Below the pieces are notes generated by a model. It did not search any database. It saw only the letters and a program-made list of their open reading frames with translations, and was not told where the DNA came from. The position numbers were made by a program, and so were the translations under genes. 64,000 nt of DNA, taken from contig NZ_AP024908.1 in assembly GCF_024347135.1 (NCBI RefSeq), forward strand, positions 372,001 to 436,000, written 5' to 3'. The DNA is from Vibrio spartinae. Lineage in GTDB: Bacteria > Pseudomonadota > Gammaproteobacteria > Enterobacterales > Vibrionaceae. Of this stretch, positions 17,541-26,216 are shown piece by piece (the first letter of the stretch is position 1; each line of letters opens with the position of its first letter).

Positions 17541-19105
17541 AATATCAGACAGCATTTACCGCGCCCCATTATCGGGCCGCGGAAGTCGGGCAGAAAATTC
17601 TCGATGAGGGCGGTACCGCCAGTGAAGCGATGGTGGCTGCGGCTGCGATGGTGACCGTGCAGTATCCGCACATGAATAGCATCGGTGGTGACAGCTTTTG
17701 GTTAATTTGCCATCCGGGACAACAACCGATTGCCATTGATGCCTGTGGCGCGGCTGCATTGCATCTCGATCCGGCTGAATACCGTGCGCAAGGGGATGAA
17801 TTACCCGCGAGTGGTGGCGCGGCTGCGATCACCATGGCCGGCGCGCTCTCCGGCTGGCATCAGGCCTTAGCGCTCAATCACCGCCAGCATACCTTGCCAC
17901 AACTGTTGCAACCGGCAATTACCGCTGCGCGGGAAGGCATTGAAGTGACACAGAGTCTGGTCAATGCGAGCGAAAAAACGGTCGCGATGCTGGCGGATAT
18001 CCCGTCATTTGCTCAGCACTATTTGCCAGGCGGCAAGACGCTTGAGATCGGGCAGATGCTGCGTAATCCGACATTGGCTACGACGTTTGAGCGGCTTGCA
18101 ACAGCAGGATTGGATGATTTTTATCGCGGTGAGATTGCCAGGCAGGCCGCGGCGGATCTGGCGGCATTAGGCAGCCCGATCACGCTTGACGATTTCCATC
18201 ACCATCAAGCCCGGGTGATGGCACCGTTATCGGTACAGACCGGTAAGGGCAGACTGTATAACTTCGGCGCGCCGACACAAGGTGTGGCTTCGCTGCTGAT
18301 TTTAGCGATTTATGATCGTTTGGTCGCGCAGGCTGACAGTGAGATCGATCACATTCATCTATTGGTCGAAGCAACCAAACAGGCGTTTATTCTGCGCGAT
18401 CAATACGTGACCGATGACGCTGACTTGTCGGTATCGCTTCAGCAACTGCTGACGGAGCAGAGCGTCACTGAGTGTGCGGCTCGTATTACTCTTGAGCAGG
18501 CTCAACCGTGGCCGCATATCGCCAAACCCGGTGATACGGTCTGGATGGGAGCGACTGACCAATACGGCACGATGGTGAGTTTTATTCAGAGTGTGTACTG
18601 GGAGTTCGGCAGTGGTGCTGTGTTGCCGAATCTGGGATTTGTCTGGAACAACCGGGCGAAAAGCTTTTCTCTCGATGCCACACATCACAATGTGCTGAAG
18701 CCGGGCAAAAAGCCATTCCACACCTTAAACCCGGCTTATGCTGCGCTGAACGATGGTCAACGGATCGTCTATGGCACCATGGGCGGAGAAGGGCAACCCC
18801 AGACCCAAGCCTGTCTGTTCAGCCGTTACGTGTATCAAGGCTATACGCTGGATGAAGCGATTGCCATGCCGCGCTGGTTACTGGGGCGTACTTGGGGTGA
18901 CGATACGCATCAGCTGCGGCTTGAGCAGAGTTTATATCTGGCGTATCAGGATACATTACGCGAACGTGGTCATCAGATTACGCAAGTGAAAGATCAAAAT
19001 GAACTTATGGGCCATGCTGGCGCAATCACGTTAGATGAGGGCGGCCGAGCCACCCCGGCAACGGATCCGCGCAGCGATGGCGATGCTTTGGTCGGTCCGT
19101 TTTAA
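17537..19105 (+). CDS. Gamma-glutamyltransferase-like Ntn-hydrolase, candidate oxamate amidohydrolase (HpxW-like)
   Basis: A 522-residue member of the GGT superfamily without signal peptide, unlike periplasmic true GGTs. PHMNSIGGDSFWLI is the family's N-terminal block. The stretch GDTVWMGATDQYGTMVSF (about residues 332-349) holds the Thr that would become the nucleophile after self-cleavage, and VYGTMGGEGQPQ is the oxyanion-side Gly-Gly. Klebsiella HpxW, a cytoplasmic GGT relative, hydrolyses oxamate to oxalate and ammonia in uric acid breakdown. The neighbours here (amidase, ureidoglycine aminotransferase, allantoate amidohydrolase) are the same partners, so this role is preferred. Coupled to the amidase by ATGA. 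Confidence 0.85.
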   Translation: MKYQTAFTAPHYRAAEVGQKILDEGGTASEAMVAAAAMVTVQYPHMNSIGGDSFWLICHPGQQPIAIDACGAAALHLDPAEYRAQGDELPASGGAAAITMAGALSGWHQALALNHRQHTLPQLLQPAITAAREGIEVTQSLVNASEKTVAMLADIPSFAQHYLPGGKTLEIGQMLRNPTLATTFERLATAGLDDFYRGEIARQAAADLAALGSPITLDDFHHHQARVMAPLSVQTGKGRLYNFGAPTQGVASLLILAIYDRLVAQADSEIDHIHLLVEATKQAFILRDQYVTDDADLSVSLQQLLTEQSVTECAARITLEQAQPWPHIAKPGDTVWMGATDQYGTMVSFIQSVYWEFGSGAVLPNLGFVWNNRAKSFSLDATHHNVLKPGKKPFHTLNPAYAALNDGQRIVYGTMGGEGQPQTQACLFSRYVYQGYTLDEAIAMPRWLLGRTWGDDTHQLRLEQSLYLAYQDTLRERGHQITQVKDQNELMGHAGAITLDEGGRATPATDPRSDGDALVGPF

Positions 19106-19140
19106 GCCGACAATTTGAATCAGATTTTATGGAGAGATGT

Positions 19141-20373
19141 ATGGAAACCAATCCGCTATTTGAAACCCTCAATCCGCCACAACGGATGCTGATGGGACCG
19201 GGGCCGATAAACGCTTATCCCCGGGTTCATCAGGCGATCTCATCAGCGTTGATCGGGCAATACGATCCGGTGATGACTGGCTATATGAATCAGGTACAAG
19301 CCCTTTATCGCAACGTGTTTGAGACACAGAATCCGCAGACATTTCTCGTTGACGGCACTGCCCGTGCCGGTATCGAGGCGGTGTTGGTGTCGGTGTTGCA
19401 ACCGGGGGATAAAGTGTTGATTCCGGTCATTGGACGATTCGGCCATCTGTTGTGTGAAATTGCGCATCGGGTTGGTGCGACAGTGCAGACGATTGATATT
19501 GAATGGGGAGAGGTGTGTCCGCCGGAAAAAGTTGAAGCGGCCATTCGTGAATTCCAGCCGAAAATGTTGGCAACCGTACAGGGTGATACATCAACCACCA
19601 TGAACCAACCATTAGCTGAGATCGGGGAAATCTGTCAGCGTCACGGGGTGCTGTTTTACTGTGATGCGACTGCATCGATTGCCGGGAATACGCTCAATGT
19701 GGATGAATGGCATCTTGATGCGGTTTCTGCCGGACTGCAAAAATGTTTGGGCGGCCCGTCGGGTAGCGCGCCGGTGACACTCAGTGAGCGTTGTGTTGCG
19801 GTGATTAACCGCCGCAAGCGAGTCGAGGCCGGTATTCGTACCGAAGCACATCAGGATGGTGAAGATACCCCGATTCTGTCGAACTATTTTGATTTAGCGA
19901 TGGTGATGGACTACTGGGGGCCGGAACGACTCAACCATCACACGGAAGCGACCAGCATGTTGTACGCTGCCCGCGAATGTGCCCGGCTCTATCTGGAAGA
20001 GGGAGCCGCACAAGTGATCGCCCGTCACCAACAAGCCGGACGGGCAATGGCGGTTGGCCTTGAAGCGATGGGCTTAACCCTGTTTGGCAATCAACAATAC
20101 AAAATGAACAACGTGGTCGGCGTCTATATCCCAGAGCAAATCAATGGTGAGCAGGCCCGCCAAGAATTGTTGCATCGTTTCGGCATTGAAATCGGCACCT
20201 CATTCGGGCCGCTCCACGGCAAAATCTGGCGGATTGGCACCATGGGTTATAACGCCCGTCAAGAATGTGTATTGATGACACTGGCAGCACTTGAATCTGT
20301 ATTACTCAAAGCCAAAGTCCCCGTTGCAGCCGGTCAGGCCGTTGCGGCAGCAATGGATGTCTTCGGTGCCTGA
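19141..20373 (+). CDS. pucG: (S)-ureidoglycine-glyoxylate aminotransferase-like PLP enzyme
   Basis: A 410-residue fold-type I aminotransferase of the alanine-glyoxylate family. LMGPGPINAYPRVHQAI opens the domain, YCDATASIAGN holds the PLP-binding Asp, and SAGLQKCLGGPSG holds the Schiff-base Lys (near 203). B. subtilis PucG and Klebsiella HpxJ transfer the amino group of ureidoglycine to glyoxylate, giving oxalurate and glycine. Context (allantoate amidohydrolase next, GGT/amidase before) fits this activity better than serine-pyruvate transamination. I chose ATG 19141 because the upstream ATG 19129 overlaps the ribosome site GGAGAG. Confidence 0.88.
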   Translation: METNPLFETLNPPQRMLMGPGPINAYPRVHQAISSALIGQYDPVMTGYMNQVQALYRNVFETQNPQTFLVDGTARAGIEAVLVSVLQPGDKVLIPVIGRFGHLLCEIAHRVGATVQTIDIEWGEVCPPEKVEAAIREFQPKMLATVQGDTSTTMNQPLAEIGEICQRHGVLFYCDATASIAGNTLNVDEWHLDAVSAGLQKCLGGPSGSAPVTLSERCVAVINRRKRVEAGIRTEAHQDGEDTPILSNYFDLAMVMDYWGPERLNHHTEATSMLYAARECARLYLEEGAAQVIARHQQAGRAMAVGLEAMGLTLFGNQQYKMNNVVGVYIPEQINGEQARQELLHRFGIEIGTSFGPLHGKIWRIGTMGYNARQECVLMTLAALESVLLKAKVPVAAGQAVAAAMDVFGA

Positions 20374-20434
20374 TTCAGGTCATCGTCAAAGCAAGGAAGA
20401 GTCATAAAATATGAGGCAATCAGAAGGAGCGCGT

Positions 20435-21673
20435 ATGCAGGCAGCACCCCGGGCAACACAGGTGATGGAAAGAATTCAGACCTTAGCCTCATTCAGCGCA
20501 ATGCCAAATGGCATTCTACGGGCTTATCTGACTGAAGAGCACCGCCAAGCGCATCACCAACTGGCGCAGTGGATGACTCAGACGGGTCTGGAAACGTGGC
20601 AGGATGAAGTAGGGAATCAGTGGGGCAGAAAAGTCTCGGCACATCCCAGTATGCCGACGCTGATCATCGGTTCGCACAGTGATACGGTAGCCAATGCCGG
20701 TGGTTATGACGGCCCGTTGGGAATTCTGCTGGCGATTGAAGCGTTAGATGCACTCAAAGACGTTGACTTACCGTTTCATGTCGATGTGGTGGCGTTTGCC
20801 GATGAAGAAGGCACCCGTTTCCAAACCACGCTGCTGGGGTCCAGCCCGGTTGCCGGGATGTGGAATCCGGCATTGTTAGAGCGTCAGGATAAGGACGGGG
20901 TCAGTATTGGCGAGGCGATGAATCGGTTCGGACTTGATCCTGATCAGGTGGTCAACGCGGCCCGAAAACCGGAAGAGACACTCGCCTATCTGGAGGTCCA
21001 TATCGAACAGGGACCATTGCTGGAAAGCCTTGATCTGCCGGTTGGTGTGGTCACTGCCATTGCCGGCGCGAAACGGTTTCTCATCGATGTGTCTGGCGTT
21101 GCCGGTCATGCGGGAACTGTCCCGCTGCCGTTACGCCATGATGCGTTATGCGGCACCGCTGAGATGATTGCCTGCATTGAAGCATTTGCCACCGAGCATG
21201 AAATCGTCGCGACTGTCGGCAAGTGTGAGATACGCTCCGCTGCCGTCAATGTGATTCCCGGACAGGTGCAGTTCTCACTGGATATTCGGAGCCAGTCTCA
21301 ACAAAAACTGGATCACTGTGCGCCATTGCTGATGGCACAATTAGCAGCCATTGCTGACAAGCGTGGTTTAACCATGACCCACGAACAGATCTATCAGGCA
21401 CAGGCGGTTCCATGTAGTGATCGGTTACAACTGGTCTGGGCAGATGTGGTCGAATCAGCAACCGGGAAGGATGTCTGTTATCTTGCCAGTGGTGCCGGTC
21501 ATGATGCTATGGTGATGGCAAACCTTGCCGAGATGGGGATGTTGTTTGTCCGCTGTGAGAAAGGCATCAGCCATAATCCGCGAGAAAATGTAGAGACTCA
21601 GGATGTGGCCGTGGCGCTGGAGTGCTTGATCAACATGATCTGCGCTCTTGCGCCATCTTGTGCCGGTATTTAA
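20435..21673 (+). CDS. allC: Allantoate amidohydrolase (M20 family)
   Basis: A 412-residue zinc amidohydrolase. Metal ligands lie in IIGSHSDTVANAGGYDGPLG (His, Asp) and FADEEGTRF (Glu-Glu), then LEVHIEQGPLLE (His) and ISHNPRENV (C-terminal His). The dimerisation domain contains GVAGHAGTVPLPLRHDAL. This block set is typical of AllC/HpxK and related ureidase and hydantoinase enzymes. It converts allantoate to ureidoglycine, carbon dioxide and ammonia, feeding the aminotransferase encoded just upstream. The start is ATG 20435 with AGAAGGAG 7 bases upstream; ATG 20411 lies before that ribosome site. It is the last gene of the operon and is followed by a strong terminator. Confidence 0.9.
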   Translation: MQAAPRATQVMERIQTLASFSAMPNGILRAYLTEEHRQAHHQLAQWMTQTGLETWQDEVGNQWGRKVSAHPSMPTLIIGSHSDTVANAGGYDGPLGILLAIEALDALKDVDLPFHVDVVAFADEEGTRFQTTLLGSSPVAGMWNPALLERQDKDGVSIGEAMNRFGLDPDQVVNAARKPEETLAYLEVHIEQGPLLESLDLPVGVVTAIAGAKRFLIDVSGVAGHAGTVPLPLRHDALCGTAEMIACIEAFATEHEIVATVGKCEIRSAAVNVIPGQVQFSLDIRSQSQQKLDHCAPLLMAQLAAIADKRGLTMTHEQIYQAQAVPCSDRLQLVWADVVESATGKDVCYLASGAGHDAMVMANLAEMGMLFVRCEKGISHNPRENVETQDVAVALECLINMICALAPSCAGI

Positions 21674-21695
21674 CCACAAGCCAAGATCCTTCTTC

Positions 21696-21730
21696 GCCCG
21701 GACAAAGAAACACCGTCCGGGCATTTTTTT
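21696..21730 (+). terminator. Rho-independent terminator of the ureide operon
   Basis: GCCCGGAC (21696-21703) and GTCCGGGC (21715-21722) form a perfect 8-bp stem with an 11-base loop, followed by seven Ts (21724-21730). Confidence 0.92.
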
Positions 21731-21821
21731 GTGTTGTACTTGGCTGAGTGAGTTGTTCAGCTTGTGGTCATCTCGGTTTACAGTGAGCGGTTCACGGTCA
21801 TCCGTATAAAGCGGTGTGAAC

Positions 21822-22577
21822 TCATTTCATTTTGATATCAAAGCCGAGTGAGACCAAAGTGCCGACCAGAGTGGCGATCACCACTGATAACAAGGAACCA
21901 ATCAAAACATATTCGGTGAGGCTGCGACTGTCTGATTTGTTCAGTTCGCCGAATCTGAAAATTGATTTGGCAGTAAAGACAAAACCGACCGCAGCGTAAC
22001 TCCCGACCAGCGTAAACGTCAGGATCAATATTCGCTCTAAATAACCGATCAACTCTCCCCCGGCGACAAGACCATTCATCTGCGGATGATTGGCAGTCAC
22101 GGTAATGGAATACTTGTTTAAGATGCTGCCAATCACCACCGATGTCGGTTTGAGAATGAGAACATACGCCAAGGCGATCAGCATTCCGTCTGAGAACTTG
22201 TCATACCCGAGTATCGTGTCAATCGTGATATCCGTTGTCATATGAAAGGCAAGGAGCGCAAAGACCAGAACATGCAGGCTTTGATCCACCACAATATGCG
22301 TTAATTGATGTTCATGTCGCGTGGCTTGCCACAGGTCGATAGCCCAATGACTGAGTACCACAATCGCGATCAAGCAAGCTGTTGAGGGCCAATCCATCCC
22401 GAGCACCAAGGCCGGTACGGACAGCGCAACCCCCTGCAATAATGCATGGATATACAGTTCCGGGGCGCGATAAGTGGATTTTTGCTTGGCTGCTCGCCAT
22501 CGTCCGGGCTGGAGGTAAAAATCACCGATCAGATGAATCAGCAAAAACGCGATGAAAACCGTCAGAAAATCAGACAT
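21822..22577 (-). CDS. DUF3307 membrane protein
   Basis: A 251-residue protein of the DUF3307 family, starting at ATG 22577 (MSDFLTVFIAFLLIHLIGDF). Several helices follow, including HALLQGVALSVPALVLG and LSHWAIDLWQATRHEH, which contains the family's conserved HxxxDxxK-like region. The longer open frame to 22679 runs into the SatD-like gene, so 22577 is preferred. It overlaps that gene by 8 bases, and the two families commonly occur as a pair. Biochemical function is unknown. The membrane protein probably works with the SatD-like cytoplasmic partner. Confidence 0.8.
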   Translation of the reverse strand: MSDFLTVFIAFLLIHLIGDFYLQPGRWRAAKQKSTYRAPELYIHALLQGVALSVPALVLGMDWPSTACLIAIVVLSHWAIDLWQATRHEHQLTHIVVDQSLHVLVFALLAFHMTTDITIDTILGYDKFSDGMLIALAYVLILKPTSVVIGSILNKYSITVTANHPQMNGLVAGGELIGYLERILILTFTLVGSYAAVGFVFTAKSIFRFGELNKSDSRSLTEYVLIGSLLSVVIATLVGTLVSLGFDIKMK

Positions 22578-23220
22578 TTTGGGGCCCTGCCACTTGGTTG
22601 ATAAATTGTTGATTGAGTGTACTGATGAGTGGCCAGCCCGATGCTTTGAGTGATTTACTGACGGTCGCTGTAGCGACATCGAGCTGCGTCGCTAACTCAC
22701 TAATCGATAAATCCTGAGCCGTTTGTAGCATGGGTAGCATCACTTCACACTGGCGTGCGGTTAGGTCGGTCAACTGTCGGTCGAGGTATTGAAAGAGTAA
22801 GTCAAACTGGGTATTGAGTTCGGCTCGGTCAGAACTGAAAATCAGCCGGTGGTTTTTTAATGACTTGAGCCCGCGCCCGGACAGGACAAATGCTTCTCCC
22901 ATGGATTCTGAGACGGATTCACGCAGATCGGCATGCGTTGCGATGGCAAAGCTGATTCGGCTATCAAAGGCTTTGCCAAGCGCTTTAATCCCGAGCCGAT
23001 AAATCAGGGTATAGCGCAGTGTGTTTTCAATATCATGCACCACACTCTGAAATTCATCCCCCCGGATGATACTGTGCGCATTGGATGCGTTTTCGGTACT
23101 CATCCATATTTGAATTTCTTTGATGCGTGCCAGTAGCTGCTCAAACTGGTCTGTACTTAGTTTGGTTGAATGAATAATATCACCGCTGATCACTGCAATT
23201 GCTTTATTAGTCACCGCCAC
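22570..23220 (-). CDS. SatD-family protein with C-terminal helix-turn-helix
   Basis: A 216-residue soluble protein. The N-terminal part has the SatD-family blocks AVISGDIIHSTKL (about 8-20) and IIRGDEFQSVV (about 49-59), which look like a degenerate nucleotidyl-cyclase-type fold. The C-terminal 70 residues form a winged-helix-like HTH (ISELATQLDVATATVSKSLK). It may therefore sense a nucleotide and bind DNA. A triple 28-bp repeat of palindromes lies immediately upstream and is a strong candidate for self-control. It is the first gene of a two-gene operon with DUF3307. The exact role is unknown. Confidence 0.78.
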   Translation of the reverse strand: MAVTNKAIAVISGDIIHSTKLSTDQFEQLLARIKEIQIWMSTENASNAHSIIRGDEFQSVVHDIENTLRYTLIYRLGIKALGKAFDSRISFAIATHADLRESVSESMGEAFVLSGRGLKSLKNHRLIFSSDRAELNTQFDLLFQYLDRQLTDLTARQCEVMLPMLQTAQDLSISELATQLDVATATVSKSLKASGWPLISTLNQQFINQVAGPQNV

Positions 23221-23250
23221 AGAAAACTCCTCTCCGTTCCTCTGGGTTAA

Positions 23251-23325
23251 TTTAGCTGTTTATAGCTAATGATGCAAATTTAGCTCTTTATGGCTAATTA
23301 TGAAAATTTAGTGGTTGGCGGCTAA
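23251..23325. promoter_or_regulatory. Triple operator-like array, 28-bp period, ahead of the SatD/DUF3307 pair
   Basis: Three 19-base sites begin at exactly 28-base intervals (23251, 23279, 23307). The first is a perfect palindrome, TTAGCT-6-AGCTAA inside TTTAGCTGTTTATAGCTAA. The second (TTTAGCTCTTTATGGCTAA) and third (TTTAGTGGTTGGCGGCTAA) are weaker. Flanks of the first two also match (TGATGCAAA/TTATGAAAA). The array lies 31-105 bases upstream of the SatD start, a position suited to autoregulation by its HTH domain. Confidence 0.8.
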
Positions 23326-23396
23326 AGTGAGGCTTGGTGTTCGCAAGGCGTAAGCACTATTTCGTATAAAGTTACGAGGTTGCTAAACATACACAG

Positions 23397-23511
23397 CTAA
23401 CGCTTCAGACGGATTCGCAACGCGTGGCATTTTTACCATGCGCTAAGTTTAGTGATTCAAGTGGTGTGCAGAAACATTGAATTGCGTTGATCACCACTTA
23501 AACTGGCATTA
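23397..23511 (+). repeat. VCR-like attC site (superintegron recombination site remnant)
   Basis: The 115 bases resemble Vibrio attC repeats. A left half contains CTAACGCTTCAGACGGATTC then GCAACGCGTGGCATTTTTAC. The middle has AAGTTTAGTG. The right end has GCGTTGATCACCACTTAAAC and closes with TGGCATTA in place of the usual GGCGTTA. AAGTGGTG pairs with CACCACTT inside. No integrase gene is present, so this is a stray cassette or remnant. The call rests on remembered consensus and should be aligned. Confidence 0.5.
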
Positions 23512-23543
23512 TATATCTTGGTCAATTGAGGGAATTTACAAGG

Positions 23544-23885
23544 ATGTACTTAAAAGAAGCAGAAGCTCATGAGCTAGATGCTATTTATGCCATGGGTTTT
23601 GATACGTGGCATGACGGTATGTTTAGTCTCAAAGATGACTGCTTTGGCTTGGGTTCAGTCGCGACGTATCAAAGCTTGCGTGGGAAAGGTTATGCATCCC
23701 ATTTGGTCAATCTGGTGAAAGCCGAATTGTTCGTGAATCACAACTGCAAAATCTTATTCTTACATAGTGATATTGCCCATCAATTTTATAGTCGGCTTGA
23801 TTTTGTGAGTATTGAGGGGGCTGATTGTATGTATATTTCAAGTAACTCTTCTGAGTTTGATGGTTCAATACCGACATATTTCTAG
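23544..23885 (+). pseudogene. GNAT acetyltransferase with an internal deletion
   Basis: The frame from ATG 23544 (MYLKEAEAHELDAIYAMGFD) encodes 113 residues of a GNAT N-acetyltransferase. After DTWHDGMFSL it jumps to KDDCFGLGSVATYQSLRGKGYASHLV, which is motif A with the acetyl-CoA loop. The first beta strands normally found between them, roughly 30-40 residues, are missing, so the protein is probably inactive although the frame is open. GAGGG lies about 10 bases before the start. It directly follows a VCR-like attC; GNAT genes are common Vibrio integron cassettes, so this looks like a decayed cassette. Confidence 0.65.
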
Positions 23886-23990
23886 TTCAAAGTTCTACAT
23901 ATAACAAGATAATTAATTGGACTCCCGCTCTAATCGCTGACTAACCTTTGAGTCAGGCATCAGGCCAACCCCATTTCTACCCGATGAGTC

Positions 23991-24146
23991 ATGGTAATTC
24001 GACAAAACCAAAAGACCGATAAAAATGATGCGCTTGCTATTGTTCAAGCGATTCTTCGCTTGCGCGAACAATTGTATCAAGCAGAAAAGTATCAAGCAGA
24101 AAACAGCGCTGAAAAATCAATCGGGTGGCTGACTCAGAGAATTTAA
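23991..24146 (+). pseudogene. Possible IS110-type transposase scrap (51 codons)
   Basis: A short frame contains QKTDKNDALAIVQAI, matching the conserved K-D-x-x-D-A block in the N-terminal RuvC-like domain of IS110 transposases. The following residues (REQLYQAEKYQAEN) do not fit and include a 15-bp direct duplication. No other part of an IS110 element was seen. It is a fragment at most. Confidence 0.35.
24074..24103. repeat. 15-bp direct duplication
   Basis: GTATCAAGCAGAAAA occurs twice in tandem (24074-24088 and 24089-24103), inside the IS110-like scrap. It belongs to the same class of short tandem arrays seen in other gaps. Confidence 0.85.
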
Positions 24147-24584
24147 CTTTTCGGTTGGTCGAGGTGAAAGTAAGTTGATTTAGACATTAGAATTGATGCT
24201 TGAAGATGCAGAAACTGGGTCGAGTTTTTCGTTGGCATACTTTAAATTACGGGCTCAGTCATACTTTGCTTACAAAAGCAATATATTGTTTTTGCACTCC
24301 CCCAAACAACTGCTATGCTTTTTTTAACGTAAATAAAAATAGATAAAAACACATGATATATCTGAAGTATTGACTCCAGTTATTGCCGTATAGGTACGTT
24401 AAGTCAGTAATGAGCTTAGGAATGTGATGATGCGAGAAAGTGAACAGAACGACGCATCTTCTTAAACATCGTAATAGATTAACAAATCGGACTTTTTGTC
24501 TGATTCAGTCTTTATTAATAATACTAGGTGAATAAGAAATATAATTCGTCATTCGCTCTATATTGCTGAATTTTGGAGAAATAT

Positions 24585-26156
24585 ATGTGTAGTTTATTTT
24601 TACGCAGCACATTCTCATTACTGTCTGTGTTTTTGATTTTATCGTTTTTACCGACGGCTGGTGCGGCACCAGTGAAAGGTTCACATGTTAAAATATATGT
24701 TTCAAGCCTTCCTTATCTTTACACATCTCATGCTGTAAATGGCGCACTTTTAAGACCCGCTAACAACGAACGTGGTTGGGAATACTATATGGCCACATCT
24801 CATTCGCAAATTAGCGATACTGTCTATGAATTTAAGCTACGTCAAGGTGTTCAGTTTCAAGATGGGACGCCATTTAATGCAGATGCAGTCATTGAAAATA
24901 TGGAGTACTTTAAAAAGAAACCTTTTTTGTTTAGCAAAATCAATACCGTATATGACCATACGGAAAAGATTGACGATTATACAGTAAGGTTCTATTTAAA
25001 AGAAAAGTATGGAACATTCCTGAATGATGTCATCTGGATTCAATTTTATACCACAAAATATCTCAAAAAATTTGGCTGGAATGGTAAAGCAACCTGCCCG
25101 AATTTGGCTGAAGCCGGTCCTTATGGATTAGGGCCTTATATTCTGAGTGAAGGTTATATAGAAGGTGATAGAAAAACAGATAAAGCAGTATTAATTGCTA
25201 ACCCTTACTACTATGATAAAGATTTAGTAAAAGTAGAAAAATTCACTATCTACACAAAGTTAGATCCCAAGGTTGCACTATATGATGTCATGGAATCGGA
25301 AGGCCACTTGGATATTATGCCAATCGACTTTTCTGATGTTAAATTAGTCAGCTCTTCTCCTTACGCTAAACTAATTACAGGGCCATCAACAGATAATATT
25401 GCCATACATATCAATATGGTGAATGGTAACGAAAAACTAAAAGATAGAAAAGTTCGTCTTGCTCTGAATAGAGCAATCGATCAGCAACAGTTATTACATC
25501 ATGCATTTTCTGATTATGGTCAAATAAAGCCTACGTTAGCTTCACCCAATTTTCCAGGTGTTAAAGATGCTGTAAAAAATCTGAAGGCCTATTCAGAAAT
25601 TGAATCACCAAAAGAAATACGGCAGGAATTAAAGCGCATTGTCGGTGGGCTAAAACTTAAAGTGCTGACACAACAGAAGTTCATGTTTCTTTGGCGTTCA
25701 ATCGATCGAGATTTACGCAAAGTTGGTGTAAAACTTGATTTTGAAATTGTTGATGAAACGACTATTTTTGGACAAGTTCTGTCTACTAATGCGGGTAAGA
25801 ATACAAAATCGTGGGATTTGATTGTGTGGGGCGATGATGATTGGTACTTCAATCATCCATGGGCTGCAACCTTTGTTTATCAGCCCAATAGTGTCTGGAG
25901 TACGATGCCAGCGGATCCTCTGATGGGTCAATATATTGATGAAATGTTTAAAGCAGCCGCCAACACGCCGCAATTCAGTGAAGTTATGACAAAAATGATT
26001 CATCATGTCTATAAAAATGCTTATATGCTTGTTGTACCGGCTCCAAACAAGGTTGTTGCAGTCAATAAGAAGGTTTCTTACACCCCATTACCAATGGCTT
26101 CTCTTCCACTATGGGAAATTGAGGTGAGTGATGATCACTGGTCACTAAAAAAATAA
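24585..26156 (+). CDS. Periplasmic peptide/nickel-type ABC binding protein (SBP_bac_5), orphan
   Basis: A 523-residue exported protein. The signal peptide (1 to about 28, ending TAGAA) is followed by the two-lobe SBP_bac_5 fold, including TVYEFKLRQGVQFQDGTPFNADAV, a classic block of OppA/NikA-like proteins. ATG 24585 has GGAG upstream. No permease or ATPase genes lie nearby. Instead a chemoreceptor starts 60 bases downstream on the same strand, so the protein probably serves as ligand presenter for chemotaxis, or works with transporter parts elsewhere. Ligand (peptide, nickel or another chelate) is unknown. AT-richer than the flanking metabolic genes. Confidence 0.85.
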   Translation: MCSLFLRSTFSLLSVFLILSFLPTAGAAPVKGSHVKIYVSSLPYLYTSHAVNGALLRPANNERGWEYYMATSHSQISDTVYEFKLRQGVQFQDGTPFNADAVIENMEYFKKKPFLFSKINTVYDHTEKIDDYTVRFYLKEKYGTFLNDVIWIQFYTTKYLKKFGWNGKATCPNLAEAGPYGLGPYILSEGYIEGDRKTDKAVLIANPYYYDKDLVKVEKFTIYTKLDPKVALYDVMESEGHLDIMPIDFSDVKLVSSSPYAKLITGPSTDNIAIHINMVNGNEKLKDRKVRLALNRAIDQQQLLHHAFSDYGQIKPTLASPNFPGVKDAVKNLKAYSEIESPKEIRQELKRIVGGLKLKVLTQQKFMFLWRSIDRDLRKVGVKLDFEIVDETTIFGQVLSTNAGKNTKSWDLIVWGDDDWYFNHPWAATFVYQPNSVWSTMPADPLMGQYIDEMFKAAANTPQFSEVMTKMIHHVYKNAYMLVVPAPNKVVAVNKKVSYTPLPMASLPLWEIEVSDDHWSLKK

Positions 26157-26216
26157 TGAAGATACGTGGCCACTTGCTCCAATATTTGAAAAATTTATTT
26201 TTGTCGAGATTTTAAT

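Noticed and set aside
17537..19105. Periplasmic glutathione hydrolase (Ggt)
   Set aside because: No signal peptide and location among ureide enzymes; an HpxW-like role is more likely.
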